From Streptomyces klenkii (GTDB taxonomy: Bacteria > Actinomycetota > Actinomycetes > Streptomycetales > Streptomycetaceae), in NCBI RefSeq assembly GCF_003626645.1, contig NZ_RBAM01000008.1, forward strand, positions 1-64,000: a stretch of 64,000 nucleotides of DNA. Direction: 5' to 3'. Made by a program: the position numbers and the translations under genes. This document shows positions 24,430 through 32,700 of the stretch, one piece after another. Numbering within the stretch: position 1 is the first letter of the stretch; every line of letters starts with the position of its first letter. The notes under the pieces are model-generated. The model did not search any database. It saw only the letters and a list, made by a program, of their open reading frames with translations, and was not told the origin of the DNA.

Positions 24430-24482
24430 CCGAAGGGGCCGTTTCCCCGCCACCTGTCCTGGCGGGGGAACGGCCCCTTCGG
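24430..24482. terminator. Terminator after the MFS gene
   Basis: A 23-bp stem (24430-24452 with 24460-24482) with one G-T wobble and a 7-nt loop lies between the convergent MFS and Uma2 genes. Confidence 0.88.
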
Positions 24483-24497
24483 CGTTATCAGAAGCTC

Positions 24498-25091
24498 TCA
24501 GCTGACAGGGAACGCCTCCGTCACGAGCGTCATGCCGAACGGCTCCGGCAAGTGAATGTCCTCGCCGAACTTGCCCGCGTGCAGCACACGGTAGACGTCG
24601 TCCTTCGGCTCGCCGTACAGCGTGATCGTCGGGCCTCCAGGGGCCCATCGGTCAACCAGCAGATAGAGCGGCACCATCGCGCGGGCATAACCGGCGGCCT
24701 TCTTGATCCGGTCGTGGTTCGCATTGGTCTTCGACGTGATCTCGACGATCAGCTCGGCGCCGGCCGCCGGAACGAAATTGTCGGACTCCACGCGCAGGAC
24801 CGCCTTGGGCACGACCGCGATATCCGGGATGAAGAGACCGCTGCGTGACGGTACGGACGTCCCCAGTGTCTGGTAGATGCCCCAGTCTTCCGGGATCACT
24901 TGATACAGACGACGCTGGATGATGTCCGCGATGTCGTTGTGATCGATGGCGGGCGCTGGCGACACGGTGATGATCCCCTCAATGATCTCCACCTTGCAGC
25001 CCTCGGGCGCGTCCGTCTCCTGCCAGATACGGACGAGCTCCTCCCACTCGGGGCTGGAACCCGGCGAGCAGTCGAGAGGGAGTGCACTCAT
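24498..25091 (-). CDS. Uma2 (DUF820) family protein, PD-(D/E)XK nuclease fold
   Basis: 197 residues. The fold is marked by VEIIEGIITVSPAP, FIPDIAVVPK with the first acidic ligand, and AELIVEITSKTNANHDRIKK, the E-X-T/K active-site strand. Uma2 proteins are abundant in Streptomyces and cyanobacteria; an endonuclease fold is recognised, while targets are unknown. The ATG at 25091 follows AAAGGAG. It sits between the deoA terminator and the MFS terminator as a single-gene unit. Confidence 0.85.
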   Translation of the reverse strand: MSALPLDCSPGSSPEWEELVRIWQETDAPEGCKVEIIEGIITVSPAPAIDHNDIADIIQRRLYQVIPEDWGIYQTLGTSVPSRSGLFIPDIAVVPKAVLRVESDNFVPAAGAELIVEITSKTNANHDRIKKAAGYARAMVPLYLLVDRWAPGGPTITLYGEPKDDVYRVLHAGKFGEDIHLPEPFGMTLVTEAFPVS

Positions 25092-25133
25092 GGCGGTCTC
25101 CTTTTGTCGGAACATCACCGAGCCCAGCATGCC

Positions 25134-25167
25134 GAACGGGACCGGCGGAGGTCCACCGGTCCCGTTC
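25134..25167 (-). terminator. deoA terminator
   Basis: A 12-bp stem (25134-25145 with 25156-25167), with further partial pairing inside the loop, lies 27 nt downstream of the deoA stop on the minus strand. Confidence 0.78.
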
Positions 25168-25194
25168 ACCCGTACGAGTAGTGACGGCTAGCGC

Positions 25195-26472
25195 TTACGC
25201 GATGCGGTCCAGGACGATCGGGTTCGCCGTGAAGTCCGTGCCCTCGGGGGCGATCTCCACGCCGCCGTCCAGCGCGGCGAGCGCGTAGTCGAACTTCTCC
25301 GGGGTGTCCGTGTGGAGGGTCATCAGGGGCTGGCCCTCGGTGACCTTCTCGCCCGGCTTGGCGTGCATCTCGATGCCCGCGCCGAACTGCACCGGGTCCT
25401 CCTTGCGCGCGCGGCCCGCGCCCAGGCGCCAGGCGGAGACGCCGACGGCGTACGCGTCCAGCTTGGTGAGGACGCCGGAGGCCGTGGCCTTGACGACGTG
25501 CTGCTCGCGGGCGACCGGAAGCACCGCGTCCGGGTCGCCGCCCTGGGCCTGGATCATGCGGCGCCAGTGGTCCATGGCGCTGCCGTCGCGCAGCGCCTTG
25601 GCCGGGTCGGCGTCCTTGATGCCGGCCGCGTCGAGCATCTCGCGGGCCAGGGCGATGGTCAGCTCGACGACGTCGGCCGGGCCGCCGCCGGCGAGGACCT
25701 CGACGGACTCGCGGACCTCGAGGGCGTTGCCCGCGGTGAGGCCGAGCGGGGTGGACATGTCCGTCAGCAGGGCCACGGTCTTGACGCCGTGGTCGGTGCC
25801 GAGGCCGACCATCGTGGACGCCAGCTCGCGCGCGTCCTCGATGTTCTTCATGAAGGCGCCGGAGCCGACCTTCACGTCCAGGACGAGCGAGCCCGTACCC
25901 TCGGCGATCTTCTTGGACATGATGGAGGAGGCGATCAGCGGGATCGCCTCGACCGTGCCGGTGACGTCACGCAGCGCGTAGAGCTTCTTGTCGGCCGGGG
26001 CGAGGCCGTCGCCCGCGGCGCAGATGACGGAGCCGACGTTGCGCAGGACGTCCATCATCTCGTCGTTGGAGAGCAGCGCGCGCCAGCCGGGGATGGACTC
26101 CAGCTTGTCCAGCGTGCCGCCGGTGTGGCCGAGGCCGCGGCCGGACAGCTGCGGGACGGCCGCGCCGCACGCCGCGACGAGGGGCGCCAGCGGCAGCGTG
26201 ATCTTGTCGCCGACGCCGCCCGTGGAGTGCTTGTCGGAGGTCGGCACCGGCAGCGAGGAGAAGTCCATGCGCTCGCCGGACTTGATCATCGCGGCGGTCC
26301 AGCGGGCGATCTCCGCGCGGTCCATGCCGTTGAGCAGGATGGCCATCGCGAGCGCGGACATCTGCTCGTCGGCGACCTCACCGCGCGTGTACGCGTCGAT
26401 GACCCAGTCGATCTGCTCGTCGGTCAGTCGACCGCGGTCGCGCTTGGCGCGGATCACGGAAATGGCGTCCAT
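25195..26472 (-). CDS. deoA: Thymidine phosphorylase
   Basis: 425 residues. It splits thymidine (or other pyrimidine deoxynucleosides) to base and deoxyribose-1-phosphate. Phosphate and dimer motifs of the family are clear: LSGRGLGHTGGTLDKLESIPG, SDKHSTGGVGDK, SSIMSKKIAEG and LDVKVGSGAFMK. The start ATG at 26472 has AAGGA nearby; an in-frame extension to 26571 crosses a hairpin and is rejected. It lies downstream of cdd but is separated from it by a terminator-like stem, so its expression may be partly independent. Confidence 0.95.
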   Translation of the reverse strand: MDAISVIRAKRDRGRLTDEQIDWVIDAYTRGEVADEQMSALAMAILLNGMDRAEIARWTAAMIKSGERMDFSSLPVPTSDKHSTGGVGDKITLPLAPLVAACGAAVPQLSGRGLGHTGGTLDKLESIPGWRALLSNDEMMDVLRNVGSVICAAGDGLAPADKKLYALRDVTGTVEAIPLIASSIMSKKIAEGTGSLVLDVKVGSGAFMKNIEDARELASTMVGLGTDHGVKTVALLTDMSTPLGLTAGNALEVRESVEVLAGGGPADVVELTIALAREMLDAAGIKDADPAKALRDGSAMDHWRRMIQAQGGDPDAVLPVAREQHVVKATASGVLTKLDAYAVGVSAWRLGAGRARKEDPVQFGAGIEMHAKPGEKVTEGQPLMTLHTDTPEKFDYALAALDGGVEIAPEGTDFTANPIVLDRIA

Positions 26473-26528
26473 CAGCACATTTTCCTTAAGTTCGTAGTCC
26501 TCAGGTCTTTCCGGGGCCGGAAAGTGAC

Positions 26529-26558
26529 CCGGACGGGCTGCATCAGCAGCCCGTCCGG
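26529..26558 (-). terminator. Terminator-like hairpin between cdd and deoA
   Basis: A perfect 13-bp stem (26529-26541 with 26546-26558) carries an ATCA tetraloop. Its stem sequence is nearly the same as the terminator after the phosphomutase gene. In this position it would attenuate read-through from cdd into deoA. Confidence 0.75.
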
Positions 26559-26573
26559 CGCTTAGGGACATCT

Positions 26574-26966
26574 TTATCGATTCAGGTCAGCGGGCCCAAA
26601 CGCATCCGGCAGGAGCTCCGCCAGCGGGCGGATGCCGGACGCCGTGTCGACGGCCAGCCCGGGGCCGCCGTGCTCCCACAGGAGCTGGCGGCAGCGCCCG
26701 CAGGGCATGAGCACGTTGCCGTGCCGGTCGCAGCAGGTGAAGGCCACGAGCCGGCCGCCGCCCGTGGCGACCAGCTCCGAGACGAGGCCGCACTCGGCGC
26801 ACAGGGCGACGCCGTAGGCCGCGTTCTCCACGTTGCAGCCGGACACGGTGCGGCCGTCGTCCACGAGGGCCGCCGAGCCGACGGGGAAGCCGGAGTACGG
26901 GGCGTAGGCCCGGGACATCGCGTCCCGGGCCAGCCCGCGCAGCTCCTCCCAGTTGGGAGAGGTCAC
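26574..26966 (-). CDS. cdd: Cytidine deaminase
   Basis: 130 residues, the normal homotetrameric type. It converts (deoxy)cytidine to (deoxy)uridine. Zinc-site motifs are CNVENAAYG, CAECG with the catalytic Glu, and PCGRCRQLL. The GTG at 26966 overlaps the preceding permease stop (GTGA), so it is translationally coupled to the nucleoside transporter. Its product would pass to deoA-type phosphorolysis. Confidence 0.94.
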   Translation of the reverse strand: MTSPNWEELRGLARDAMSRAYAPYSGFPVGSAALVDDGRTVSGCNVENAAYGVALCAECGLVSELVATGGGRLVAFTCCDRHGNVLMPCGRCRQLLWEHGGPGLAVDTASGIRPLAELLPDAFGPADLNR

Positions 26967-28252
26967 TTTCCTTGGCCCTTCCGGTACGGCTTGCCGTTCG
27001 CCTTGGGCATTCTCAGGCGTTGCGAGGACACCGACAGGACGAGCAGCGTCGCCACGTACGGAGTCGCGACGACGAGCTCCAGCGGCACGGTGTCGGTCGT
27101 GACGTACCAGACGACCAGCAGGGCGCCGATGACACCGGCGATGATCGCGGCCCGCATCTTGCCGGCCTTCAGCCGCCACGCGGCGAAGCCGATCAGCAGC
27201 ACGGCCAGGAGCAGCAGCAGCGCGTGGACGGTCGGGCCGCCGGAGCGCAGTTGGAGGCTGTCCATGAAGCCGAACAGGCCGGCGCTCATGGCCACGCCGC
27301 CCGGCCGCCAGTTGCCGGAGATCATGGTCGCGAGACCGATGTAGCCGCGGCCGGCGGTCTGGCCGTCGGAGTACATGTGCGTGCCGATGGCGAGGAACGC
27401 GCCGCCGAGGCCCGCGAGGGCGCCGGAGACGACCACGGCCGCGTACTTGTACGTGTAGACGTTGACGCCGAGGGACTCGGCGGCCACCGGGCTCTCACCG
27501 CACGAGCGCAGGCGCAGGCCGAAGGCGGAGCGCCACAGCACGTAGAAGGTGCCGACGAAGAGCAGCGCGGCGACGATCGTCAGCCAGGAGACGTCGGTGA
27601 CCAGGCCGCGGACGATGCCGGCGAGGTCGGAGACGAGGAACCAGTGGTGCTTCTCGATGTCGCCGAGCCAGCCGGACAGGCCCGGGATGGAGAAGTCGGG
27701 CATGTTCTCCATGACGGGCGACTGTTTGTCGTTGCCGCCGGCCTGCTGGGCCGCGCTGCCCTCCGCCCCGAAGAGCAGCTTGGCGAAGTACTGCGTGACG
27801 CCGAGGGCCAGGATGTTCATGGCCACACCGGAGATGATCTGGTCGACGCCGAAGGTGACCGTGGCGATGGCGTGCACGAGGCCGCCGACCGCGCCGCCGA
27901 TGACGCCGGCGAGCGCCGCGATCCACGGGCCGTGCTGCCAGCCCATCCAGCCGGCGCAGAAGGTGCCGAGCATCATCATGCCTTCGAGGCCGATGTTGAC
28001 GACGCCCGCGCGCTCGGCCCACAGCCCGCCGAGGCCGGCGAGGCCGATCGGCACGGCGGCGGCGAGGGCGGAGCTGTACTGGCCCGAGGAGGTCAGGTCA
28101 TTGGCGTCCGTGATCATCCGCAGGGCGGAGAGTAGGAGCAGGGCTCCCGCGATGATCAGCAGGACGACGGGGTAGGAGAGCTTCCGCCCCTTGCCGTCCT
28201 TGTTCTTGCCGCTCAGCCGCCCGGCGAGGGCGGCGGTGAAGGTCGTACTCAC
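26963..28252 (-). CDS. Nucleoside ABC transporter permease (second)
   Basis: 429 residues with about ten membrane segments, of the BPD_transp_2 group. The conserved loop WAERAGVVNIGLEGMMMLG and the motif LRSCGESPVAAESLGVNVYTYKY are typical of guanosine/purine nucleoside permeases (BmpDEFG or NupQ type). An unusual soluble insert follows helix 4 (about residues 165-205). Start GTG at 28252 overlaps the upstream permease stop. It pairs with the permease at 28249-29355 to form the heterodimeric channel. Confidence 0.92.
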   Translation of the reverse strand: MSTTFTAALAGRLSGKNKDGKGRKLSYPVVLLIIAGALLLLSALRMITDANDLTSSGQYSSALAAAVPIGLAGLGGLWAERAGVVNIGLEGMMMLGTFCAGWMGWQHGPWIAALAGVIGGAVGGLVHAIATVTFGVDQIISGVAMNILALGVTQYFAKLLFGAEGSAAQQAGGNDKQSPVMENMPDFSIPGLSGWLGDIEKHHWFLVSDLAGIVRGLVTDVSWLTIVAALLFVGTFYVLWRSAFGLRLRSCGESPVAAESLGVNVYTYKYAAVVVSGALAGLGGAFLAIGTHMYSDGQTAGRGYIGLATMISGNWRPGGVAMSAGLFGFMDSLQLRSGGPTVHALLLLLAVLLIGFAAWRLKAGKMRAAIIAGVIGALLVVWYVTTDTVPLELVVATPYVATLLVLSVSSQRLRMPKANGKPYRKGQGK

Positions 28253-29355
28253 GCGGAAACCTCCGCCTTGTCGCTCTTACGGGCCTGGGCGGCGAGCTCC
28301 TCGCCGACCTTGCGCTGCTGCATCTTGAGGCCGTACCGGCGCACGAGCTCATAGGCGATGACGACGCACAGGACGATGACGCCCTGGATGACTCCGACGA
28401 TCTCCTGGGCGTAGCCCTCGAACTCCAGCTGGGTGCCGGTGCGGTCCAGGAAGCCCCAGAGCAGGGCGCCGGCCACCATGCCGATGGGGTGGTTGCGGCC
28501 CAGGAGGGCGATGGCGATGCCGGTGAAGCCGATGCCGGCGGGGAAGTCGGTGCCGTAGTTGTACGAGACGCCGAGCAGGGTCGGCATGCCGACGAGGCCG
28601 GCCATGGCGCCGGAGAGCAGCATGGCGGTGATCACCATGCGCTTGACGCTCACGCCGGAGGCCTGGGCGGCGGACTCGGACTGGCCCACGGTGCGCAGGT
28701 CGAAGCCGAAGCGGGTGCGGCCGAGCACGAACCAGTAGGCGATGCCGGCCAGCACCGCGATGATCACGAAGCCGTAGATCGGCTTGGGCGTGGTCGGGAT
28801 CTCGAAGAAGTGCGCCGAGTCGGGCAGGTAGGGCGTGTGAACGAGGTTGCCCTCCTTCACCGCGAGCCGGCCGTCCTTCAGGAAGTAGGCGATGACCGAG
28901 GCGCCGATGGCGTTCAGCATGATCGTGCTGATCACCTCGCTGACGCCGCGGGTGGTCTTCAGCAGACCGGCGATGCCCGCCCAGAGGGCGCCCACCAGCA
29001 TCGCGACGATGATGATGACCGGGATCTGGATGATGCCGGGCAGCGTGAGCGCGCCGCCGACGGCGGCGGCGAAGAAGGCCGCGATGCGGTACTGGCCGTC
29101 GACGCCGATGTTGAACAGGTTCATCCGGAAGCCGATGGCGACGGCCAGCGCGGACAGGTAGTACGGGGTGGCCTTGTTGATGATCCAGACCTGGCTGTCG
29201 GCCTTGGAGCCGAAGTCGACCATCACCTCGTAGGCGTGGAACGGGTCCTTACCGGTGGCGGCGATGATGATCGAGGTGATCACCAGGGCGGCCACGATGG
29301 CCAGGAGCGGGGCGGCGATGCCCAGAATTACCTTGTTCTTGTCGAACTTCTTCAC
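28249..29355 (-). CDS. Nucleoside ABC transporter permease (first)
   Basis: 368 residues, BPD_transp_2 group, with an N-terminal anchor helix (ILGIAAPLLAIVAALVITSIIIA). Conserved parts include FRMNLFNIGVDGQYRIAAF and TRFGFDLRTVGQSESAAQASGVSVKR. It is the partner of the next permease. The GTG at 29355 overlaps the ATPase stop by 4 nt (GTGA), so the ATPase, both permeases and cdd are a tightly coupled unit. Confidence 0.92.
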   Translation of the reverse strand: MKKFDKNKVILGIAAPLLAIVAALVITSIIIAATGKDPFHAYEVMVDFGSKADSQVWIINKATPYYLSALAVAIGFRMNLFNIGVDGQYRIAAFFAAAVGGALTLPGIIQIPVIIIVAMLVGALWAGIAGLLKTTRGVSEVISTIMLNAIGASVIAYFLKDGRLAVKEGNLVHTPYLPDSAHFFEIPTTPKPIYGFVIIAVLAGIAYWFVLGRTRFGFDLRTVGQSESAAQASGVSVKRMVITAMLLSGAMAGLVGMPTLLGVSYNYGTDFPAGIGFTGIAIALLGRNHPIGMVAGALLWGFLDRTGTQLEFEGYAQEIVGVIQGVIVLCVVIAYELVRRYGLKMQQRKVGEELAAQARKSDKAEVSA

Positions 29356-31142
29356 TTCTCGTCACCCTCCCCCGCGGCCTCGTCGGTAGCGTTCTCTGCA
29401 CCGGCGGCGGTCGTGCCGCCGGCCTCGCCGGCAGCGGTGGCGTCCACGCCGTCCGCCGTGGTCTCTTCGCCGTCCTCGGTGTGCTCGAGGTGGCCGGTTG
29501 CGGCGCCGGTCATGGCCGAGCCCAACTCCTCCGGGGTGATCGTGGCGGGGTCGGCGTCGGCGACCAGGCGGCCGCGGAACATCACCCGCAGGGTGTCGGA
29601 GAGCCCGATCAGCTCGTCCAGGTCGGCGGAGATCAGCAGCACCGCCAGGCCCTCGTGGCGCGCCTCGCGGATCTGGTCCCAGATCTGCGCCTGCGCGCCG
29701 ACGTCCACGCCCCGGGTGGGGTGCGCGGCGATGAGGAGCTTGGGCGCGTGGCTCATCTCGCGGCCGACGATCAGCTTCTGCTGGTTGCCGCCGGACAGGG
29801 AGGCCGCGGTGACCTCGATGCCGGGCGTGCGCACGTCGTACTCGCGCACGATGCGCTCGGTGTCGGTGCGGGCGGCCTTGTTGTCGAGGATGCCGCGCTT
29901 GCTGTTGGGCTTCTCGGTGACGTGGCCGAGGATGCGGTTCTCCCACAGCGGGGCTTCCAGCAGCAGGCCGTGCCGGTGGCGGTCCTCGGGGACGTAGCCG
30001 ATGCCGCCCTCACGCCGCTTGCGGGTCGGCGCGTGGCTGATGTCGGTGCCGTCGAGGACGATGGTGCCGCCGTCGGGGTCGCGCATGCCCATGATGGCCT
30101 CGACGAGCTCCGCCTGGCCGTTGCCCTCCACGCCGGCGATGCCGAGGACCTCGCCCTTGTGGATGGTCAGGGAGATGCCGTCGAGGACCGCGCGGACGAC
30201 GCCGTCGGGGTCGGTCGCCGACAGGTGCAGGCCGTCCACCTTCAGCATCTCGACGTCGGTGACGGTCGACTCGCGGGTCTCCGGCGAGGGCAGCTCGCTG
30301 CCGACCATCAGCTCGGCGAGCTGCTTGGGGGTGGTCTCGCTGGGGACCGCGGTGCCGACGGTGGTGCCGCGCCGGATGACGGTGATGTCGTCGGCGACGG
30401 ACAGCACCTCGCCGAGCTTGTGCGAGATGAAGATGACCGTGAGGCCCTCGGACTTGAGCTCGCGCAGGTTGTCGAAGAGCGCGTCGACCTCCTGCGGGAC
30501 CAGCACGGCGGTCGGCTCGTCGAGGATCAGGGTGCGGGCGCCGCGGTAGAGGACCTTGAGGATCTCCACGCGCTGGCGGTCGGCGACGCCGAGGTCCTCC
30601 ACGAGGGCGTCGGGCCGGACGGCCAGGCCGTACGCGTCGGAGATCTCCTTGATCTTCGCGCGGGCCTTGCCGCCGATGCCGTGCAGCTTCTCGGCGCCCA
30701 GGACGACGTTCTCCAGGACGGTGAGGTTGTCGGCGAGCATGAAGTGCTGGTGCACCATGCCGATGCCGCGCGCGATGGCGTCGCCCGGGCTGTTCAGGGT
30801 GACCTGCTCGCCGTCGAGCGTGATGGTGCCCTCGTCCGGCTTCTGCATGCCGTAGAGGATCTTCATCAGGGTCGACTTGCCGGCGCCGTTCTCGCCGCAG
30901 AGGGCGTGGACGGTGCCGCGGCGGACCGTGAGGTGGATGTCGTGGTTGGCCACGACACCGGGGAACCGCTTGGTGATGCCCTCGAGTTCTACTGCGGGGG
31001 CCTGCGTACCTTCGGCTTCGGTACTGGTGGACGCTTTGATGGCGCACTCTCCTCGGGGAAGGGAGCGGGAGGAAGAAGCGGAGCCGTCCGGGCGGGGACC
31101 GGCTGAAGCTCCGTGGGGCGGGGGCGACGCTACACGCGTCAA
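29352..31142 (-). CDS. Nucleoside ABC transporter ATPase (two cassettes); start uncertain
   Basis: A double-cassette sugar/nucleoside-type ATPase. Cassette 1 has Walker A GENGAGKSTLMK, signature LGVADRQRVEIL and Walker B LILDEPTAVL. Cassette 2 has the degenerate Walker A GVEGNGQAELVE and signature LSGGNQQKLIVGRE. A low-complexity Ala/Glu/Gly tail ends it. The only ordinary in-frame start is a TTG at 31142, next to the promoter palindromes with no ribosome site. A strong Shine-Dalgarno GAGGAGAG lies 6 nt before an in-frame ATC codon at 31040-31038, directly before the conserved region. The true start may be that ATC. Confidence 0.9.
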   Translation of the reverse strand: MTRVASPPPHGASAGPRPDGSASSSRSLPRGECAIKASTSTEAEGTQAPAVELEGITKRFPGVVANHDIHLTVRRGTVHALCGENGAGKSTLMKILYGMQKPDEGTITLDGEQVTLNSPGDAIARGIGMVHQHFMLADNLTVLENVVLGAEKLHGIGGKARAKIKEISDAYGLAVRPDALVEDLGVADRQRVEILKVLYRGARTLILDEPTAVLVPQEVDALFDNLRELKSEGLTVIFISHKLGEVLSVADDITVIRRGTTVGTAVPSETTPKQLAELMVGSELPSPETRESTVTDVEMLKVDGLHLSATDPDGVVRAVLDGISLTIHKGEVLGIAGVEGNGQAELVEAIMGMRDPDGGTIVLDGTDISHAPTRKRREGGIGYVPEDRHRHGLLLEAPLWENRILGHVTEKPNSKRGILDNKAARTDTERIVREYDVRTPGIEVTAASLSGGNQQKLIVGREMSHAPKLLIAAHPTRGVDVGAQAQIWDQIREARHEGLAVLLISADLDELIGLSDTLRVMFRGRLVADADPATITPEELGSAMTGAATGHLEHTEDGEETTADGVDATAAGEAGGTTAAGAENATDEAAGEGDEK

Positions 31143-31161
31143 CGGGACGCTACGCGCGTAG
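31126..31161 (-). promoter_or_regulatory. ABC operon promoter with two operator copies
   Basis: The perfect palindrome CTACGCGCGTAG lies at 31150-31161 and a degenerate copy, CTACACGCGTCA, at 31130-31141, exactly 20 bp away (two helical turns). TAGCGT hexamers overlap or follow each copy on the minus strand and are possible -10 boxes. The arrangement suggests cooperative binding ahead of the ABC ATPase. Confidence 0.72.
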
Positions 31162-31205
31162 CGTTGGCCGCAGTGCCCCCGGCCGGGGGCCGGGGGCGTG
31201 TCTAC

Positions 31206-31241
31206 GGGCCCGGCGGAGAGGTCCTCTCTCTCGCCGGGCCC
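31206..31241 (-). terminator. Terminator of the lipoprotein gene
   Basis: A stem of 10 bp (31206-31215 with 31232-31241) continues through GAGAG/CTCTC with one bulge. It lies between the lipoprotein stop and the ABC ATPase promoter, which shows the two are separate transcription units. Confidence 0.75.
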
Positions 31242-31307
31242 GGGGCCTTGCGGGTCCGGCCGGTCAGGCGGACCGGCCGGGAGGCGCCGGTCGGAACCGG
31301 CAGGTGG

Positions 31308-32360
31308 TCAGGACTTGACCGTGGACTTCACCACGACCTTGCCGTCCACGATGTTCTTCTTCGCTTCCTCGATCTTGGCCTTGATGTCGTCGATGAAGCC
31401 GCCCGAGGTGGCCAGCGAGACGCCGCCGTCCTTGAGCAGGTACTGGTGCGGGCCGGTGAGCGGCTTGCCGTCCTTGACGCTCTTGATCATGTCGAAGACC
31501 GCCACGTCCACGTTCTTCACGACCGAGGTGAGGATGTGGTCCTTGTACTTCTCCAGGCCCGGCTGCTGGTACTGGTCGGAGTCGACACCGATGGCCCAGG
31601 CGTCCTTCTTGCCCGCGACGGCCTCGATGGAGCCGTTGCCGGAGAGGCCGGCCGCCGTGTAGATCACGTCGATGTCACGGTCGAGCATGCCCTTGGCCTT
31701 GTCCTTGGCGGCCGCCGGGTCGTTGAAGCCCTTGTCGGTGCTGCCGAGGTACTCGGAGGTGACCTCGACCTTCGGGTTGGTCTCCTTCGCGCCCTGCTCG
31801 AAGCCCGCCTGGAACTTCTTGATCAGCTCGTTGTCCACGCCACCGATGAAGCCGACCTTGCCGGTCTTGGACTTCAGCGCGGCGGCGGCACCGGCGAGGT
31901 AGGAGCCCTCGTGCTCACCGAAGGTGATGCTGTTGATGTTGGGGCCCTGGACGACGGAGTCGACGATCGCGAAGTTGGTCTTCGGGAAGTCCTTGGCGAC
32001 CTTCTCGATCGACTTCGCGTAGTTGAAGCCCACGCCGATGACCGGGTTGTAGCCCTTGTCCGCCAGGGAGCTGAGGCGCTGCTCGCGCTCGGCCTCGGTC
32101 TCGCCGTTCTTGGCGGTCATCATCTTGCTCTTGATGCCCAGTTCCTTCTCGGCCTTGTCCAGGCCACGAGCCGCGGACTCGTTGAAGGAGTGGTCGTCAC
32201 GGCCGCCGACGTCGAACGCAAGACCGACGCCCTTGCCTCCGCCGCTGCCACCGGAGTCGGTGGAGGACTCACCACAGGCGGTGAGGGTGAATGCGAGAGC
32301 CGCGGTGCTGATGCCCGCGACAGCGATGGTGGATACCCGGCGCACGAGAGGCCCCTTCAC
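31308..32360 (-). CDS. BMP-family nucleoside-binding lipoprotein
   Basis: 350 residues. The signal peptide ends in the lipobox AFTLTAC, followed by a Ser/Gly linker. The mature part is a BMP (PF02608-type) purine-nucleoside-binding protein: GLAFDVGGRDDHSFNESAARGL, NPVIGVGFNYAKSIEKVAKDF, VGFIGGVDNELIKKFQAGFEQG and YTAAGLSGNGSIEAV. It delivers nucleosides to the ABC transporter encoded downstream. The GTG at 32360 is chosen because GGAGG ends 8 nt before it; the ATG at 32375 overlaps that ribosome site. Confidence 0.93.
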   Translation of the reverse strand: MKGPLVRRVSTIAVAGISTAALAFTLTACGESSTDSGGSGGGKGVGLAFDVGGRDDHSFNESAARGLDKAEKELGIKSKMMTAKNGETEAEREQRLSSLADKGYNPVIGVGFNYAKSIEKVAKDFPKTNFAIVDSVVQGPNINSITFGEHEGSYLAGAAAALKSKTGKVGFIGGVDNELIKKFQAGFEQGAKETNPKVEVTSEYLGSTDKGFNDPAAAKDKAKGMLDRDIDVIYTAAGLSGNGSIEAVAGKKDAWAIGVDSDQYQQPGLEKYKDHILTSVVKNVDVAVFDMIKSVKDGKPLTGPHQYLLKDGGVSLATSGGFIDDIKAKIEEAKKNIVDGKVVVKSTVKS

Positions 32361-32392
32361 TCGAAGCGCCTCCATTGGCGCTGGTCGCCGGA

Positions 32393-32408
32393 ATCGTAAC
32401 GCGCGTAG
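32393..32408 (-). promoter_or_regulatory. Lipoprotein promoter with degenerate nucleoside operator
   Basis: TAACGCGCGTAG (32397-32408) matches the 12-bp palindrome at 10 positions and keeps the CGCGCG core. A -10 candidate TACGAT (32393-32398) overlaps its end on the minus strand, about 33 nt before the GTG at 32360. Unlike deoD, deoC and add, this transcript has a leader with a good ribosome site. Confidence 0.65.
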
Positions 32409-32533
32409 ATGGAGTGAAAAGGGGTACTTCAAAGCCGTTATCGGATCGACGCGAACCACTATTGACCCGTTTGCGTCCTTGTTAGACACATCCGGCCCAG
32501 TCCCGCCTGGGATCCACCATCCGGCCCAGGGAT

Positions 32534-32590
32534 AGGTTTTACGTACAACGTGATCTGGCCCCAATCGGCCAGGTTTTACGTACAACGTGA
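32534..32590. repeat. Two 20-bp direct repeats around an inverted repeat
   Basis: The 20-mer AGGTTTTACGTACAACGTGA occurs at 32534-32553 and again at 32571-32590, spaced 37 bp. Between them CTGGCC-N6-GGCCAG forms an inverted repeat. This is about 125 bp upstream of the lipoprotein operator, so it may be a second regulatory site. No known family was recognised. Confidence 0.75.
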
Positions 32591-32700
32591 CCTGCGACGC
32601 TTGATCTGCGCCCGGCCCGGCAGCAAACGGCTTCAACGGCAGCGGCAATATGCACGTCAATGTGCAGACAATGCGCACCGAAATCCGGTGCTTGCTACAG

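Larger units (their letters stand above)
32361..32700 (-). other. 340-nt spacer upstream of the lipoprotein gene
   Basis: No gene is supported. It contains the lipoprotein promoter with a degenerate nucleoside operator, two 20-bp direct repeats (32534-32590), and a stretch toward 32700 that is more AT-rich than its surroundings. Confidence 0.7.
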
